Assembly (NCBI GenBank): GCA_037892935.1
Contig: JAYXKI010000005.1
Span: 1,116,001 to 1,180,000, forward strand
DNA from: Phlebopus portentosus
Lineage: Eukaryota; Basidiomycota; Agaricomycetes; Boletales; Boletinellaceae
DNA length: 64,000 bases
Reading direction: 5' to 3'
Below the pieces are notes generated by a model that did not search any database, was not told the DNA's origin, and saw only the letters and a program-made list of their open reading frames with translations. A program made the translations under genes and the position numbers. Below are positions 44,448-54,901 of this stretch, piece after piece (within the stretch, counting starts at the first letter, position 1; the number at the start of each line of letters is the position of its first letter).

Positions 44448-45621
44448 GCTTGGTCCAACGCCGAAGGGTTTTCATGGATCTGGCTTCATCGGCAGTACTC
44501 ATGCTGGAGTTGCGAGGTTTACATCGGCCATATTTATTGCATCGGTGCTCTTCCCTTGTTCTGTTCGCGATCCGTGAGGTTATACTGCAGGGTGCTTGGG
44601 TTCACCTTTTTTTTTCAATTCACCATTCACCTCTCTCTTGTCATGTCCAAATGCTTCCCTCTCCGAATATTTCCTCCTGTATTACCATCTGCATCTGACT
44701 CGACCCACGTGTTATATTTACTGACCTCGTTTTGTTCTCTTACCCCTTGTTTTTATTGCCCGTCCAGCCTTCTTCTCACCGCCATCTCCTTTCTGTTCAA
44801 CCCGTTCTCCACGTTCATCTTTTCATCTATTATTTGACGGACCGCCCCTCTTTTTTACTTGTTTCAACTCCTTTCTTCTCCTCTTCCTTCGTTTCCTTGT
44901 TTATTTTCCCCAGTCGAGTACAGGTTCCTTACGTAGAAATCTAATGAACCCGCCTTTGATACCTTACTGTGGATCCGCCCTAAGTCTTATTCACACTCCT
45001 TCTCCTTCTCTATCCTCTGTGGTTTCTATGTTATGTAAATATATACCTCCGCTGCTGTGTGTTCTGGATGATCGCACAACAGCTGCAATGCCACTGATGC
45101 AACTGGGGACTGCGAATATACCTAGGCTATGGTTTTCCTGCTGCCATACACATAGAGTATGTTTTATCCAGCGGAAACCGAGAGAGTGAAATTTTCTCAT
45201 CGGTCGGAGTGCGGCGGATCTTACGGATCTCAGAAGACACGAATGCGCTTCGGACAGGTGGAAATGAATGAACTGAATCTGGAGCTTATCGAAAGGCTGA
45301 ACACTCGTACTTGTAGACACTCGTTGACTCCTGAGAGAGAAATGGTGGATCTGAAGATTCTACACTCTCAGCTAGTTATTCTTCCGACTTCCGCTAGCAC
45401 TCTATACGAGAGCATACGAGTTGAGCATAGAGAGTATAGAGTGCGAATACCTTACGGGAAGTCATTCACTGCTTGACTAATACTTTTCAGGAAAATATAT
45501 TGAGCTTCCCACACGCATAGACGTGATCAAAGAACCTTAAGCTTATCACAAGCGTAGATCCGAGTCTTTCCCTTTATCACAATCCACTATGTATATACAG
45601 TAGTTCTTAGTACTCTCGACC
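44448..45621. other. Gene-free stretch with a strong inverted repeat
   Basis: 1.17 kb between the Hsp20-domain gene and AFG1, pyrimidine-rich at its left. It contains the perfect 11-bp inverted repeat GCACTCTATAC (45397-45407) / GTATAGAGTGC (45434-45444) with a 26-base loop, about 180 bp before the AFG1 start. No gene recognised. Confidence 0.6.
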
Positions 45622-48104
45622 ATGACCGCACTGCGACACACCACTTCCAGCAGCACTCTCAGCGGTAATCCGGCAAAACTACGACTGCTGCTGCATTCCA
45701 GTTTCTCCGGCTCTAATCCTGTTTCGTTGACTTCAAGAGCCAAGCGGCTCACGACCGCCAGTACCAGGGATGTGCAGCAACTTCCGCAACAAACGGATCT
45801 GCTCGATGTGTATCGAGGGCTGGTGGCTACAGGCCGTATCAGATATGATGAAGATCAAATCCGCATCGTGATGCAGGTTAGTCCCCTTCATTTCTTATGG
45901 CTTGGTTTCTCTTCCGTTTAGATTAGCCCTGTGCACGAATAAGATAACGATAATCAATGCTTTTTTTGGACCGCAGCTCAGGAGATTATCGAATACGCTT
46001 CGGGATTATGCCCCGCCTGCGTTCGTTTCGGAATACTATCAGTCTTCGAGGGTTTCGTCCGACGAATCCGTCCCGGCTGTTGAGAGAGATGCAACGGAAC
46101 CGTGGTACTCGCCTTCTTCCGCGAAGTCGACTTCGGAAGAAAGATCCTATGCCGATGTGAAATCGCTTGTGAGGTTACGCTCCCAAGCGGAAGCGTTGGC
46201 AGAGTTACGGACTCCGAAGGTACTTTTCCTGTGCCTTAGTTTTTTTGAAGTTTACAGCTTGCTTACTAGATTCTTGTACTTTTGTTTTAGGGTCTACTTC
46301 TTACTGGACCGCCCGGCTGTGGCAAGAGCTTTTTAGTTGATCTGTGGTTTTCTACGTTACCTACCCCATTTAAGACACGCAAACATTATAGTGAGCTTGT
46401 TCTCGAGATTTATCGTGGAGTATGGGAGGAAACGCGGCGACGAAAGACCTTTCTGTATGCCCACGAGCAGGGGCAGCCTCAACCATCTGACTGCCCTGCA
46501 TGGACGAGAGCCGTCCGAGCACAGTGGCGAAAACTCCTTGAATCCAGTGCATTACCGAAATCCTGGAGATCCGTCGCATACCGTGGCGCAATCACTTCTG
46601 CACACTCTCGCCATCTCAACTTACCTCCTATTTCATTCGCGATAGCCCATAGACTGGTCACGCAGCACTGGCTACTCGCATTTGACGAGCTTCAGTTGTT
46701 AGACGTGTCGAGCGCTGGTCTGCTTGCGGACGTGCTGTCGTGGTACTGGAGAATGGGAGGTGTTGTGGTCGCTTCATCAAATAAGGTACCGGATGACCTT
46801 TACCGCGGCGGTGTGCAGCGTGAGCGGCTCGAGCCGTTTGTTGAGGCGCTGAAGGCTCGATGTCCTATACTTGAGATGCCCGGTAAGGGCGATTGGAGGC
46901 GGGAGAAAGCCAGTAATGGATTTAGATCATATTGGTTCACGAAGAACCATGAAGATGAATTCTGGGCTTGCGTGGAAGGCTTGACAACTGGTAGGTCCTG
47001 AGCAGTCTCGTTGCTTCATTAATTACTGTACAGCGTATCCACTGACAGTGTGAATTAACTAGCCAGTGAATCGAACAAGCGAGATCTGAGCATTTTCGGG
47101 AGGAAACTCATTGTTCCTCATTCGACAGAGGATGTATGCAGATTCACATTCTCCGAGCTGTGCGACGAGGTAAGGATTCCTGTTCTTCATCTTACGATCC
47201 CCAAAATGGACCGCATCTGAACAATTTAAGTCACTAGGGCCAGCTGACTACATCAGCATCGCGGCACATTTCCGGACTGTAATAATCACCTCGATTCCAA
47301 TATTAAAGGTGTCAGCAAAGAACCAAAGCCGACGGTTCATTTCGCTGATTGACGCTCTGTACGAGGCACGTTGCCGAGTCGTCGCTTTAGCCGAGGCGGA
47401 ACCAGACGAATTGTTCTTTCCGGACGCAGTGGAGAGGACTCTGGATCTGGAGAGGTTCGTGACGATACTTTGTCCGAAGACCAGCTCATGGCCGAGGCGT
47501 TTTCCGAATCGCGAGAGGGTTTCCGACCAAATATCTCGTCGTATGCAGATAAGCCAGAAAGGCCCGCGGCATCGCCTCTTTCCCTTGATTCCTTGTCCAT
47601 TTTCTCAGGTAGGTGATTATTTCTCATACTTCTCCGGTACGGCGGGCAGCAAATGGCAGTGGCTGATATCTATTTTCAGGTGAGGAAGAACGGTTCGCGT
47701 ACAAGCGAGCGGTTTCTCGCCTCATAGAAATGACTTCCGAGCATTATGCGAAAGACAATCAGTGGGATCCGTTGACGTCGAATCGGAGAAAGTGGGAGAG
47801 AATAAATGCAGAGCCAATCCCATCAAATGTGTTGCCAATCTCGGTCAGCCAGGTAGTGAAGGAAGGTTTCCGAGTTGGAAGGTATGTATTAGATGAGGGA
47901 TCCTTTGCCAACGACTTTGCCGCCGAAGCTACTGGCGAGGGTGAGGTGCGTTCGCAGCAGGCGGTGGGTGATCGGCCGAGTGCACCACGACTCGCTGAGA
48001 ATCATTTCTGGGGAGTACGTGAGGACTGGGGCGATAAAGCGGGAAGATGGGGGAAAGGTGCCGCCGCATTTGATGCTGAAAAGCATGAAGAGGAAACGAA
48101 ATAG
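45622..48104 (+). CDS. AFG1: AFG1/LACE1-type mitochondrial AAA-like ATPase, apparent one-base frameshift
   Basis: Six exons: 45622-45876, 45977-46219, 46291-46990, 47063-47169, 47231-47608 and 47680-48104. A basic presequence-like N-terminus precedes the P-loop GLLLTGPPGCGKSFLVDL (Lys about 178), a Walker B-like LLAFDELQLLDVSSAGLLAD, the sensor block GGVVVASSNKVPDDLY, SRRFISLIDALYEARCRVVA and a late EEERFAYKRAVSRLIEM. AFG1 proteins act in the mitochondrial matrix in degradation and quality control of respiratory-chain subunits. Exon 5 opens in one frame (DELFFPDA) and ends in another (DDTLSEDQLMAEAF...FRPNISSYAD), a net loss of one base between about 47421 and 47470. Either the allele is broken, the sequence has an error, or a weak intron there is used. 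Confidence 0.88.
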
Positions 48105-48709
48105 AATCCTTAGACCCGCAGATTTCGGAGGATCATGACGGAGGCGTCGTCCATCGGAAAGATCCTTCACCGGTTTTCTTTCCTTTTTGCTAAAGGAGAT
48201 TTCGACCTAAGTACAGAGCTACTTTGAGTACTACCTCCTACGAAAGGATAAGCAGATTACCGACGGATGCGACGCTTTTCAACTTCGTTTCTTCTGAGAG
48301 AAAGTCTTGAGTTAATATATACATGTTTCGAAAAGCAGGAGGATGTGAGAGGGCAAATAAACTGTACTTACAATGTTGTATTTGCGTACCCTGTCTGCTT
48401 TTCTTCTTGCACTTGGAATTTGCTCTTGTTTCAGCCTTCAATTCTAAAAACCAAGACTAGTACTTTATAGCACCTTTTGATTTTATATATAACATTAATA
48501 CCCTCAGTTTATACACATGTGGATGAATGATATATATTCAGTACTTGACGAGTCCTCGAAACAAATACAAACTAAGAACGTAGACTATAAAAACGTTGCT
48601 GGTTGTTTCTGTATGAACGGGATTTACTATATGGATGAATGATATAGATATGCAATACATTTTTGTACTAGACAAGTCCTCAAAGCAAACACAGAAAGCA
48701 ATCAGACTA
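48105..48709. other. Gene-free stretch downstream of AFG1 and TF copy A
   Basis: 605 bp between two convergent genes. Parts resemble the region after TF copy B (for example the block with GAGTTAATATATACATG against GAGTTGATCTATACATATA), consistent with the tandem duplication extending past the stop codons. A 40-base motif around ATGGATGAATGATATA also repeats locally (48521-48540, 48631-48650). Confidence 0.5.
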
Positions 48710-51700
48710 TCAGAACGTTGTCGCTGTAGGATCCCGCTGCCAATCTGGAGCAGTGGAATTCCCGGGAGAGAGGAAAGAATCAAGAGCGAAATCAAATGGT
48801 GGGGTACTGGAAAACCCAGATTGCTGCATGAACCGACGCCAGTCCTCCGTACTGACCGCCTCGTTCAACACGACATCCGGAGCAGAGTCAGCCGTACCGG
48901 CGCTTCCATCATAAGGAAAGGTGGGTATGTTTGTCAAGTCGTAGAAGTTATTCGGCACTGGCATAGGTTGTTGAGCATAAGTATCCGCGGGCCAGTCACT
49001 GGCCGGTGGCATTCCTCCGGTCTGCTGCTCGTTGGAAACGCTAGGCTGCTGAAGAGCGGCAGAAGGCCCGAACATTCCCTCAAGCTCTGATAACCATGTG
49101 TCTGAACTAGCTTGAGGTACGTGGAACGTCCCAGTACTCTGAGTATCTTCACACACAGATCGATTGTTTTGAAAGTCCACTACAGGTGCGGTGTACCGCT
49201 GATTGTGAGCGGCTAATGGGTTCTTGGCGGGAGCGAATTATCAATGAAGTCGGGTTTCCGCACAGTTTCCGCATAGCTTTCTGAGCCAGCAAGTGAGTCC
49301 CGGCCGGGCAGGAGGGAACCATTATGGTCAGCCGGAGGAGATGCGCTGCGTCGCTCGACAATCCGTGTTGTGCCACGGAAAATGAGCAATTCCTCACCTG
49401 CGCCATCAGTTTCTTTCCGGATGGTTGGGAATATTGCTCGTTGTCCTGCAGTATCAGCGTTGGTTGGGTTGTGCGTACGTGGATACCTCAACGCTACGAT
49501 GGCTTTCTCGCGTATCCGACGAAGGAGAGGCTATAAGGTGAAGTGAAACGAAGTGTCATCAGTTTTCATTCCTAGTCCGAAACCGAAGCTTTAAGCACAA
49601 ACGTACAAGGCCATGTTTAGCTACTTTATGATCACAAAACTTCTCAAACAGCGCAATGGTGTATTCAAGTTCGACAAATGCGGAAGTCGCGAAGCTCACC
49701 GACGTGCCCAGAGACGCAACCGCACCAGCTATGACCTGAAGATCTCTGTAAGTACATTAATTGACACAGAAGATAAGAAACCATACTCCGGAGGTCAAGC
49801 ACAGCGACCAGACATGCCAAACGCGCAGGATAGTGAGATACATCAAATGCATGTTTTCACGACAGATGCGTATCACATTACATGCACTCCGGTACGTAGC
49901 AAGGAATGACGCCGCAAACGGACTTCGCATTGGATTGTCCGGGAAATCCAGAATCGCTCGCGCAAAGAAATTACGATGAATGTACATTAATGACTCTTCC
50001 TTGTTCCAAGCGGTAACCAGAGGATAAATTTTATGGAATTCTTCATCTACGCCTAGGTCCTGAGGTCGATGACTTATGGCAAAGGGGTGAAGTGGGAAAT
50101 CTCGGATCTTGCGATCAAGCTCGAGCACATCACGATACCTCAACGGACGCGCAGAGGTCACTTTTTCGCAGATATCTGCCGCGATGTCGCGCAGAAAACG
50201 ATACCTCCAATACCCAACTAAGAGGCAAAATTGATATAGTGCAATTAAGATAGAAGGATGGTGAATGCCTACCGCTTTCAATGACCTCGCCATCTTCTCC
50301 AATAGTAGCGAAAGTGTCACTTGGGAGTTCGCAATCAACGACAGTGGGTCTGAAGGTTGATGGACGTCCACTTTCAAGGCTCTACAATGACGTCAGCACC
50401 ACAGGGAAAATATCGTCCAAAGAGAACCCACCCTCCAGGTATCTATTAAATAAATCTCCCAGAAGATTCGTCGACGCCGTTCAATCATCTTTGCGTCGAA
50501 ACCCCATCGGGACGGATCTCGATCTGCAACAAGCAAGAAAATCATGTAAGTCATAACTACAACTCAGATGAGATTATCTAACTAACGGAGGCCAATCTGT
50601 AAGTCTTGCAGTCAATTTCTTGCATATCTCTGAAAATTTGATTATAACTCACAGATGCAGCCATGCAGGAGCCCAAAGCCACCATCTTCCAGGCATCCTC
50701 TTGACTTTTCTTTTGTCCAGTGTAGATATCATACGCGCCCAGCAAATACAACGTTTGTACACCAGTCAAGCTCGCACCATGCATGATGCTCTTGACTCCC
50801 ATTGCTACCTTTGCTAATGTGTGATACTGTACCGCTTCGTCGTTTGAAGGACTCTGTGTTAGATCACCAGCAGCGCCGCATGCGAAAAGTGCGAAGAGCA
50901 ATGCAAGATCGTGAGCGTGGTCGGCATGGATGCTCCCAGGGAGGGCTGGCTTGCGGTGCAGATAGAAGATCGGGATGATCTCGAAAACAACGCACGAGCG
51001 CTCGACTGGTGCAGCAAACCATGATAAGTTCCTGAAGAAGGCTTCGTATAGCGCAGTTGCGCGTTCGAATGGCGGTAAGTAGGAGATCAACTGGGAGAGA
51101 AGGGATTCCTCGCTTTGATCGAGGAATAGAGGTGCAAAAGGAAAGGATCTACTTGAATGGATTGTTTCTCGACTCAGATGACCAGACTCTAAAGAAGAGA
51201 TTGGCAATCGAGGAGCAGAGTTCTCGAGAACCTCCTGTACATGTGATCAGAGGCACAGTCTAAACATTCAGCTGCCAAGTTTCGTACCATGAGTAAAGCA
51301 CTCTTGAGCGGGCCAGTCAGTATGTAAAGCATGCAATAATCTAATATTCAACGAACGCACCTCTGAAGATGCTGGACCCAAATAGCGCATTGTTCTACTT
51401 TCATCAATTGACAATGTCCCAAATGCACCCAGAAGTTGATTCGCCTGCTCCTCCTCCTCGTCATCATCATCATCGCTTTCGTCATCACTAAAAGTTTGCT
51501 TTATCTCGAGCAGTTCCTCAGCCAGAAGGGGATGCGATCCGGAGCCACCACGAGCTCCGCTCTCCACAGCAAGTGCGTCTTCGAGAGCGCGCACGCGCTC
51601 ACTCAGTAAAGTGCCTTTTCTCTTCCATCGTTCAAAGAAATGACTTGAAGTATTCAACAATGCCCTCCGTGAATTCTGATTGCTGCCACCTCTGGCTCCT

Positions 51701-52074
51701 GTGGATACGCGGTTAATACTACTTCACGAATCAGCACAACTGCTAGCTAGCACACACCCAGTGGACAAAGGCTATCCGCGCCGCGTCTGACGCACGAGGA
51801 ACACGGAATCTGAATCGCAGAGCGCTTGCCTCAGATGTCTTGGACTCATGTAGGAATATGGTACTTGCCCACCTTCTTATCGCATTTCAACTTGAGTCTA
51901 AGGAATAGTTCGGTGCTAAGTCTCGAGACACACTTGCTGGTCGAGGAACACGCACCTTCTGCAATCCGCGCATGAAACATCTCCCGACAAACGTCTGAGC
52001 TCGAGCTCGCGGTCACGGACCTTGCGTAGCTCCTCTGTTCCCGGGCTTCTTCTCTTGGTTGTAGCAGGTGCCAT
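48710..52074 (-). pseudogene. Zn2Cys6/fungal_trans transcription factor, tandem copy A, C-terminal frameshift
   Basis: Twelve exons from 52074 (52074-51956, 51897-51873, 51809-51758, 51698-51361, 51302-51288, 51234-50653, 50596-50587, 50523-50432, 50381-50273, 50217-49787, 49735-49607, 49530 onward). The zinc cluster CADCRRLKLKCDKK / IPCSSCVRRGADSLCP spans exons 1-3; an acidic linker and the fungal_trans region follow (GVQTLYLLGAYDIY, IGLRDPSRWGFD-type block, RYRFLRDIAADICEK, IHRNFFARAILDFPDNPMRS). Two exons are microexons of 15 and 10 nt. Relative to copy B one base is missing at about 49222, so translation stops at 49213 after 739 residues, while the conserved tail (VLNEAVSTEDWRRFMQQSGF) continues out of frame to 48710. 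It may still make a truncated regulator. Confidence 0.85.
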
Positions 52075-52622
52075 AACAGAAAAAGGCGCATGTATCTGTA
52101 CAGAATTACGCAGCTCGCCTTTCAGCCAGCTTAAATTATTGCATTAGCCTATATTATCAGGACGAGCGCTCTACCCGCAGTGATCGCAGTTCAAGGCATC
52201 GCACGGGAAACGTGGTGATCGACGGACGTCCGAAATTCAGACTGCGACCAATCTTATCTTACTAATCCTTCTTTACACCCACAGCGGGCAGAATTCTGTT
52301 TCTGAGCCGCTTAAATAGGAAACAGAATTGGAAAGCTCGCCTCTGATTGGCTGGATTCCAGTTCCGGATCAAGTTTTTGAGGCTCGGAAAAGGGGTTTTG
52401 CCCCAGGTGTACCTTTTCTTCTAGAAGTTCTATGTCACATGTCACCCAGTTCCACTGGGTCATCTACTTTGAAAAGTTCTTGTAGAGGTGAGTCCGGTCT
52501 CCTTTTAGGTGCGACACCACACAACTTCTGAGACAGCAGGGTGTGTAATGGGATCCCCTTTGATATCTTATGAGATAAGATAGGATCCATCAGACTTGAG
52601 AGCAGGCATTGTAGATTCACCT
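52075..52622. other. Upstream region of TF copy A
   Basis: 548 bp between TF copy A and the Tc1 element. The part near 52195-52260 resembles the region upstream of TF copy B (58425-58480), for instance around GTGATCGACGG and CGTCCGAA, so the duplication included the promoter. No gene. Confidence 0.5.
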
Positions 52623-52624
52623 TA

Positions 52625-52651
52625 CAGTAAGCAAAAAAAGTATTGCAACAC
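52625..52651 (+). repeat. Left terminal inverted repeat of the Tc1 element
   Basis: 27 bp beginning CAGTAAGCAAAAAAAG and ending CAACAC; perfect reverse complement of 54195-54221. Confidence 0.95.
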
Positions 52652-52884
52652 ACATTTATTCATCGCATTTTCCAAATATTAATTCAATAACTCTTTCTTT
52701 CATCTCACGACTGTATATATGAGTGGTGCATATTATATTATATTTGTGTACAAAATTTGGTTCGAATCCGACAGGTATTTGTGGAGATACATGCTATTTA
52801 TGGAAAATCACCATTTTTGTGCAACCCAACTTTCACCTTCGAAACCTGATTGTACTGCCCATGCTCAACAATACATTGAAGAAG

Positions 52885-53913
52885 CTAATACTTAGTATAC
52901 TTGCCCTTTGCATTCTTTAAATCATGCACTCGACTGGGCAGAGAATTGTATAGATTATTTACAAAATCAATTCCGATCTTTGCCCATTCCTCCTGCAATA
53001 CCTGCCAAAGTTCTCCTTTATTTGAAGGATGTGGAAAGCGGCGGTCGACTTGTCGTTTAAGCTCATTCCAGACATGCTCTGTGATGTTCATATCTGGACT
53101 CCAGGGTGGAAATGGCAGAGTTTTGATCTTGTTCTTTCTGAACCATGCATTTACAAATTTCGAAGTGTGTTTCGGATCGTTGTCTTGTTGAAAAAGAACA
53201 TCACGTTTCGACAAGCCCTTATCATGGAGAGTACCTAGGAGGCCCTCCTCCAAGATTCTGGCATATTTGAATCGATCCATGGTTCCCTCGATGCGCAGCA
53301 ATCGACCAAGTCCAAATTTTGTGACACAACCCCATACCATAATCGACTGACCCCCATGTTTGACTGTTTTTTGAACAAACTTGCTCTGGAGCTGTTCCCC
53401 AGGCATTCTCCAGCACCAATGTAGCCCATCTGACCCATAAAGCACCACCTTGGTTTCATCTGAGAATATGACACGGTGCCATTTTCGAACTGACCAAAAA
53501 ACATGTGTGCGTGCCCAGGCCCATCTCCTTCGTTTTGCAGAGCGATTCAGCAGTGGTCGTTTGCGCATAACATAAGCCCTGAGGCCAAGGGTCTTCAAAC
53601 CATTTCGAATAGTCTGAGCAGTGACGTGCGGAAAGTAATATTGCTGAAGTTCTTTGGCATTCTGGGCATCCCCCCTTGCAAGAATAAGTGCAGCGTATTG
53701 TAGGTCAGACTTGCTTAGTTTCTTCGGCCTGCCCGACTTTGGAGTACTGTAGTACCATGCTTTCGTTCCTCTGTACTTGCGATCGATGCGAGACACTGTG
53801 GATGGAGCTAGGCCAAGTTCTTCACCAAGAGCACGGCATGTCTGTCCATGTTGCCTTCCAAGTACAATGACGCGGCGTGTGGTAGGAGAAACGTGTGTGA
53901 ATTTTGCTGACAT
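52885..53913 (-). CDS. Tc1/mariner transposase (DD34E type)
   Basis: 342 residues from the ATG at 53913 (MSAKFTHVSPTTRRVIVLGR), the usual Tc1 length; the frame is open further upstream, but that stretch looks like leader. Two N-terminal helix-turn-helix parts are seen (CRALGEELGLAPSTVSRIDR, then NAKELQQYYFPHVTAQTIRN), and a GRPKK hook lies between them. Catalytic residues: FSDET (first Asp), VLFQQDNDPKHTSKFV (second Asp) and PPWSPDMNITEHVWNELKRQ (Glu), with about 34 residues between the last two. It cuts and pastes the element into TA sites. No stop or frameshift found. Confidence 0.95.
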   Translation of the reverse strand: MSAKFTHVSPTTRRVIVLGRQHGQTCRALGEELGLAPSTVSRIDRKYRGTKAWYYSTPKSGRPKKLSKSDLQYAALILARGDAQNAKELQQYYFPHVTAQTIRNGLKTLGLRAYVMRKRPLLNRSAKRRRWAWARTHVFWSVRKWHRVIFSDETKVVLYGSDGLHWCWRMPGEQLQSKFVQKTVKHGGQSIMVWGCVTKFGLGRLLRIEGTMDRFKYARILEEGLLGTLHDKGLSKRDVLFQQDNDPKHTSKFVNAWFRKNKIKTLPFPPWSPDMNITEHVWNELKRQVDRRFPHPSNKGELWQVLQEEWAKIGIDFVNNLYNSLPSRVHDLKNAKGKYTKY

Positions 53914-54194
53914 GTAGTAGAGAATCCCCGGTTTCGAACGCAAGTTAAATGATGTAAATTGATTGAGATTTGGGTGAGATATGGTGTGTTCTTGAGTGAC
54001 GAAGGAGGATGTGCACGTCCGACACATGGCACGCAAGTCACGTGCTCATGTCAAATTTCACGCAATCTACTCACTACACCAATTCAAATTCATTCCCCTT
54101 ACTTGTCTGGCATTAGGACATCCATATGTAAGTAAATCATACTGATCAAATAAATTTTTGCATTTTGAATTACAGAAGTATATAATTTATGATG

Positions 54195-54221
54195 GTGTTG
54201 CAATACTTTTTTTGCTTACTG
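54195..54221 (-). repeat. Right terminal inverted repeat of the Tc1 element
   Basis: 27 bp ending CTTACTG before TA; perfect inverse of 52625-52651. Confidence 0.95.
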
Positions 54222-54223
54222 TA

Positions 54224-54901
54224 ACTTATCGTGCATTGGCTTTCCCAAGATGAAAACGATATCGTATGGCTATAGACTGACTGTATAGATAGTAGCTTTT
54301 AATGCGAGAAAAGTCTGGTACATATTCCGCTACACCATTCATGACATAACTTGTAGTTCGACCACTCGTCTGAAATTCTAACGAATGGTCCGCTTGTGAA
54401 CTAACTGGATACGGTAAATGCGACGATAGCATTTACACTTTTCGACATGGAATCGATCCATTTTCAAGGCTGCTGAAAAACATAGAAGCGAGCTGTGGTA
54501 CTCTCCTTCATCGAAAGAAAGCAATGTTCTGAAAGGAAGTCATGAGTTGATCTATACATATATACTTTGAAACATAGGAGCGCGCGCGAGTAAACTGCAC
54601 TGAGTAAGTGGTACTACACCCGCATATTACGCCCACGCAGACACGCATCACTAAGTATTCGTCCCGCTTCCTACTGGTCATCGCACACCGTACCTAGAAG
54701 CTCTACCCTCTTGTCGCAAGCTAGCTAAGACTAACTCTCTGTAATATCTGTATAGTTGATATACAATAAGCACTTAGTTTACACAAGTGTATATGTAGAT
54801 GAATGACGTATATGCATATATTGTATACATTTTAATCTTTGACGAGTTTTCGAAGCGAAGACGAACATAGACTATTGATACGTTGCCGTTGTAGGAACGG
54901 G
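54224..54901. other. Region between the Tc1 element and TF copy B
   Basis: 678 bp without a gene. It is the 3' side of TF copy B and in places resembles 48270-48640 downstream of TF copy A. Confidence 0.45.

Larger units (their letters stand above)
52625..54221 (-). mobile_element. Tc1-type DNA transposon, apparently intact
   Basis: 1597 bp with perfect 27-bp terminal inverted repeats starting CAGTAAGC, flanked by TA on both sides (52623-52624 and 54222-54223), and one uninterrupted transposase gene. It lies between the tandem transcription-factor copies. Perfect repeats plus an intact gene suggest a young, possibly mobile copy. Confidence 0.95.

Noticed and set aside
48521..48660. Possible short repeat array around ATGGATGAATGATATA
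   Set aside because: Only two imperfect copies, no regular spacing and no cas genes or similar context; not a CRISPR array.
52749..52768. A GGTTCGAATCC motif resembling a tRNA T-loop (B box)
   Set aside because: The flanking bases do not form the 5-bp T stem and no acceptor or anticodon arm can be built; it lies inside the Tc1 element.
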